52,500 bases of DNA from Botryococcus braunii (Eukaryota > Chlorophyta > Trebouxiophyceae): NCBI GenBank assembly GCA_002005505.1, contig KV908504.1, forward strand, positions 215,400-267,899, read 5' to 3'. This document shows, piece by piece, positions 49,701 through 52,500 of the stretch. The position numbers and the translations under genes are program-made. The notes under the pieces were generated by a model. That model saw nothing but the letters and a program-made list of their open reading frames with translations. It had not been told where the DNA came from and ran no database searches. Numbering within the stretch: position 1 is the first letter of the stretch; each line of letters begins with the position of its first letter.

Positions 49701-51898
49701 AACATAGACTTCCCCCAGGAACCACCCTCACAAGGGATCAGCGTTATGAACAGCGCCAGGCTAGGAGGGACTCAGTAGGGGTCCCCATGCATGACCCTGG
49801 CTCAGGCCAGGTACTTGTGAGTGAGCCACCCTCGGTAGGTCTCCCTGATTTGCAGAGGCAGGTTGAGACAGGGGAGGCTATGCTTGGAGAAGATGTTAGC
49901 GAGAAGAGTAGTGGGCTAGAAGTGCCAGCAGCAGGGGAAGCACGTAGCCAAGTTGAGCTGGGAACCAGTCATGCTTATGGGGTGCAGCCTGACACAGTAG
50001 GCGCAGCTCAGGAAAGTCAGAGTAGTGTACCTAGGTGTGAGTCCAGGAGAGAGAGAGAGCTGCTGCTTCCACCTGCATTGAGAAAGGTGAGAGATTGTAA
50101 TGGTGGAGCGCATGAGTCTGGCAGTTCAAGAGAGAGAGTTGGGGAGGGCTCTGGCAGTTCTGGCTGTACTGCAGGATCTCAACATAAGGTACAAAATGTA
50201 CCTTATTCTGGGAACCAGGATCAGAGGAATATAAAAGACAACAGTCCCAGGAGTGCTGACAGTACTGCAGAGTCTCAGCATAAGGTACAAAATGTACCTT
50301 ATGTCAAGCTGGGAAAGGTTCACGTGCCATCTAACCTGAGGGAAGCCCAATGCTCCCCTCAGTGGGATTTTTGGCAACAAGCAATGAGGGAAGAGATGGA
50401 TTCCCTTGATACCCATGAGGTTCTAGAGTATGTGGACAGACCACATGGACAAAAAGTTATTCCTGTCCATTGGATATTCTCCACTAAAATTGATGCACAT
50501 GGGAATGTTACTCGCTTTAAAGCGAGGTTAGTTGCCCAAGGGTGTAGACAGATCCCTGGGATAGATGTTGGGGAGGTATTTGCACCCACCAGCAGCTATG
50601 GGGCAAGGAGGGCTGTGCTGGCAGTGGCTGCCACACAGAATCTTGAGATCCACCAAGTGGATATCAAGACGACTTTTCTCAATGGAGAGTTGGAGGAAGA
50701 GGTCTATGTGACCCAACCACCAGGATTTGAGAATGGCAACACGAGGGTTGTGTGCAAGCTCAGGAAGGCACTATACGGTCTAAAACAAGCCCCACGGGCT
50801 TGGCACAAGACCTTGACCGACAAGTTGAGCGTGATGGGGTATAGTGTGTGCAAGAGTGATGCGGGTGTATACATCAGGAGGGCCCCTGATGGCAACCTGT
50901 CCTTTATTCTTGTTTATGTTGATGATCTTCTCATAGTTGCCAGATTGGTTGCAGAGATTGAGTGGGGGAAGGAGTTGTTGAAGAAGGACTTCACCATCCA
51001 TGATTTGGGAGAGGTGAATGATTTCCTGGGGTGTCAGGTCCTACGCAATAGAGTTCAGAGCACTATTTCCATGAGTTGCACTCCCAAGATTGATGCTCTT
51101 GTGGAAAAGTTTGGGGTTGCTGATGATGGGCGTGTGGTTGATACCCCCATGTCCAAGGACTTCGTGGCTAGCAGCAGACCCGAGTCCTCAGATGGTTTGT
51201 CACATGGGGCAGGTACCCCACTGCCACCTGGTCATCGGTACTGTGAGTTGATTGGATCGTTGCTATATATTGCCAATACGACCCGGCCTGACATTTCTCA
51301 GGCGGTTGGAGTGTTGTCAAGGTATAGAATGACACCCACTACCTCACACTGGAATGAGGCCATTCGAGTGCTGAAGTACTTGAGAGATACGAGAGAATTA
51401 GCTCTTACTCTGGGTGGAAAGGGGCCTGAGCTAGAAGGCTATGTTGATGCCGACTATGCTGGGGACCTGGACCACAGGTATTCCACCACTGGCTATGTTC
51501 TATCAGTCTATGGTAGTGCCGTGGTTTGGGGAAGCAAGAAGCAGAGCTCAGTTGCTACCTCAACTGTGCAAGCCGAGTTTATGGCAGCCGGCCATATTGT
51601 GAAGGAAGCCAACTGGCTTAGGGGCTTCTTGGAAGAGATTGGAGCTGCACCTTGGAGAGTCAAAATTTTCTGTGACAACCAAGGATGCATTTCCAATTTA
51701 CGGAACCCCCTTTATTCCAAATTCACAAAGCATGTTGCAGTAAGCTTCCACTATGCTAGGGAAGCTATGGCACTTGGGCAGGTAGATATCCTCTATGTAG
51801 AATCTGCTCGAAATGTGGCTGACATTATGACCAAGCCACTTGCTAAGCCCGTGTTTGTTGGTCATCGTGATTCACTAGGTTTGAGAAGATACACATAA
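46736..51898 (+). CDS. Copia Gag-Pol polyprotein (element 2)
   Basis: 1720 aa, intact, with the same domain order as the element 1 copy: zinc-knuckle Gag, DSGA protease, DD35E integrase, YVDD reverse transcriptase and RNase H. I counted about seven base differences from element 1, five changing an amino acid: Ser to Asn near the start, Arg to Met and Leu to Pro in Gag, Ala to Thr in the reverse-transcriptase motif IKT(A/T)FLNG, and Arg to Ser shortly after. The Ala-to-Thr change lies in a strongly conserved motif next to a catalytic aspartate and may weaken this copy. Confidence 0.97.
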   Translation: MATPAGGNTASSGAGQSGQTTGGTAASSYAYTMNSSNPKMSTQLKADRTNFSAWREELESCAMQKGAMGALETAMPKTAENAAVKHFILQSVPSMWHDEVKQRGSAFDFIQWMADRCTGGKDREINEKWIKGLKQGMVKGETVQEWCHRVISIAASLEANNHQLSDRQICRYMYKGLPAVLQNDAWAITSAKSDPYNMLETILTAIENLEYQDSPLAESVQVTASAAAVMAAAAAAVPAQGGIPGPPQGAGAAPGAGAAPGVGAGAPADGQAPYGPSAHNAGGRGRGSGRGRRPKEELACRFCNGTGHFWRDCLELKRLQALRGTMQAASAGPAAWWGTGAPQQQASWWDAGQSRGGPPVSTSHPPGSVSTIFPFFPGWHLPPPPPPGAGEPMFVSLNVLTPTSHGAFSTSWLIDSGASVHLVNDLSLLHNPVMHSQPLPLHLATSDAKGGIVATGSVCLVNARQEVFWLHNVQCVPNAHTNLISVTGAIQDGASFLTDSAGGYTTMKGPAGWSGKIARERGLFFLGWVCPVKSQHDAQPQSSPHVASYHARKGHVCTDRLLWHARLGHPGVKSMTRLDNEDLVTGINVSLAPCSECSPQCESCIQGKHSRPPFPASSRPAESVLDRVHVDTVGPISPAAITGERFWVTVVDEKSHLIASLAVKSKEAIPKALIELLKYWQTFHEKVVKCVRSDRGTEFLNQQFKEFCAQQGTKMETSAPSTPQQNGLAERMNRTLKERTRTLLVHAAADPSLWKEALESATLLYNVGPTTGRPLTPTEMFYGVKPDVASLRTWGCVAHVHIPPGQRSVFGPKTIPGMFTGYCPQSKAYRVYVGNGVWKESRDVTFLEHLRGGERVGMSKVQPGSSQWLSGASLQGRGGNSNVPSSPTAIPVNFWEAEDDPVVECKPTGSPATTASSPEDHSRLRSSVGPVAGAPSSQDGSPATSETSQQSWSVLGHLQNLARGGAEAHSQLDKLQKMQEGVRFQGKSQHRLPPGTTLTRDQRYEQRQARRDSVGVPMHDPGSGQVLVSEPPSVGLPDLQRQVETGEAMLGEDVSEKSSGLEVPAAGEARSQVELGTSHAYGVQPDTVGAAQESQSSVPRCESRRERELLLPPALRKVRDCNGGAHESGSSRERVGEGSGSSGCTAGSQHKVQNVPYSGNQDQRNIKDNSPRSADSTAESQHKVQNVPYVKLGKVHVPSNLREAQCSPQWDFWQQAMREEMDSLDTHEVLEYVDRPHGQKVIPVHWIFSTKIDAHGNVTRFKARLVAQGCRQIPGIDVGEVFAPTSSYGARRAVLAVAATQNLEIHQVDIKTTFLNGELEEEVYVTQPPGFENGNTRVVCKLRKALYGLKQAPRAWHKTLTDKLSVMGYSVCKSDAGVYIRRAPDGNLSFILVYVDDLLIVARLVAEIEWGKELLKKDFTIHDLGEVNDFLGCQVLRNRVQSTISMSCTPKIDALVEKFGVADDGRVVDTPMSKDFVASSRPESSDGLSHGAGTPLPPGHRYCELIGSLLYIANTTRPDISQAVGVLSRYRMTPTTSHWNEAIRVLKYLRDTRELALTLGGKGPELEGYVDADYAGDLDHRYSTTGYVLSVYGSAVVWGSKKQSSVATSTVQAEFMAAGHIVKEANWLRGFLEEIGAAPWRVKIFCDNQGCISNLRNPLYSKFTKHVAVSFHYAREAMALGQVDILYVESARNVADIMTKPLAKPVFVGHRDSLGLRRYT

Positions 51899-51900
51899 AG

Positions 51901-51918
51901 CATGCAGGCAAGGGGAAG
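51901..51918 (+). other. Polypurine tract of element 2
   Basis: Same purine-rich tract as in element 1, directly before the 3' LTR. Confidence 0.85.
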
Positions 51919-52500
51919 TGTTGAGTTGTGAACATACATTATAGAATGCCTTGTGCTTTAGGTGATCTTCAAATGTACATTATTAGGATACGGGTCCACT
52001 ATCCACATAAGGTACCTCAAGACACGTTCGGATGAGGTCTATTTCGAACATAAGGTACAATCTGATTTAGATTACGCGTTAGCGTGAAAGGACTATTAAA
52101 GCTGCGATCACCGCATAGTCGAGCAACTGGTTTGGAAAGATACTGGGCACATAAGGATGCCAGTCTTGTTCATGCAGTTGCATGTGTCTAAAAGAGCAGA
52201 CAGTCGTCAAGGACTGTAGCTGGAGAGGCACGAACTTACGACCTGTCTGCTTGCTTACAGGTGCGGTGACGCAGGATGTGTATTGGTAATGTGTTCATGT
52301 TTGATTGCTTGTTTGTAAGTGAACCATCTTAGTGGACAATCAAGTCTCCCAAACAGCTAAGGGACGGAGTCTTGATTGAGTATAGGAAGGTACTTGCTTT
52401 CAGCCGTCAAAACGCTTATCCGTGTGCAGATGCTCATTGACAGATCAACATGTAACGGAACTGGTTTGGAAAGATACTGGGCACATAAGGATGCCAGTCT
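51919..52500 (+). repeat. 3' LTR of element 2 (partial)
   Basis: The first 582 of 703 bases. It matches its 5' LTR except for a small cluster of changes around 52408-52428 (GTCAAAACGC versus GTCAGGAGC, and GTGCAG versus GTGTAG). Confidence 0.95.

Larger units (their letters stand above)
45551..52500 (+). mobile_element. Copia element 2, 3' end outside the window
   Basis: Same structure as element 1, shifted by 20,631 bases. It has a 703-bp 5' LTR, a primer-binding site, an intact 1720-codon Gag-Pol and a polypurine tract; the 3' LTR from 51919 is cut by the window end. The flank before it is GTATA, and its duplicate cannot be checked here. Both LTRs share GCAGGATGTG where element 1 has GCAGGACGTG in both, so the two are separate insertions and not one region assembled twice. 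Confidence 0.97.

Overview
The window looks like nuclear DNA of a green-lineage eukaryote, most probably a repeat-rich green alga. The reasons are: intron-rich genes with GT-AG splice sites; a plant-type DGAT2 with the EPHS motif; a plastid-type ABC1K3 kinase and an aspartate-semialdehyde dehydrogenase, both with basic, Ser/Arg-rich N-termini that resemble transit peptides; very long GT, CT and GA microsatellites inside introns; and young Ty1/copia retrotransposons. A large-genome prasinophyte would fit, but that is a guess. I see no bacterial, viral or organellar gene content.

Layout. From 507 to 5417 (+) lies a six-exon gene with a perfect C3HC4 RING of BARD1/BRCA1 type, followed by about 950 residues of disordered sequence. 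From 8611 to 11932 (-) is a complete five-exon DGAT2 (312 aa). At 12461 (+) there is a possible first exon of a small gene. From 14172 to 23406 (-) is a complete twelve-exon ABC1K3-like kinase (773 aa). From 33752 to 34869 (+) are two coding-like exons of an unrecognised gene, tail to tail with a complete eight-exon aspartate-semialdehyde dehydrogenase at 35676-38454 (-, 388 aa). I built these gene models by matching protein families and requiring splice phases to agree across every junction. The DGAT2, ABC1K3 and ASADH models each close to a whole number of codons at the expected family length.

The right half is dominated by one copia family. Element 1 (24920-31990) is complete, with 703-bp LTRs, a GTTTC target duplication and an intact 1720-codon Gag-Pol. 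Element 2 (45551 to beyond the window end) is almost identical. Element 3 (38933-43906) has 696-bp LTRs of a sister subfamily and an ATAGC target duplication. Its gag-pol is replaced by about 3 kb of unrelated DNA, so it must be non-autonomous. A reversed LTR relic lies at 32773-33112. The primer-binding site abuts the LTR and matches the anticodon arm of initiator tRNA-Met, as in Drosophila copia (half-tRNA priming). The last bases of the LTR can pair with that site in a 10-bp hairpin, conserved in both subfamilies.

The host genes are not an operon. They share a plastid and lipid metabolic flavour (triacylglycerol synthesis, plastoglobule kinase, amino-acid synthesis), but nothing in the sequence shows co-regulation. 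The best candidates for something new are the U5-PBS hairpin of the copia family, the non-autonomous element with its captured promoter-like core, and the BARD1-like RING protein without BRCT domains.
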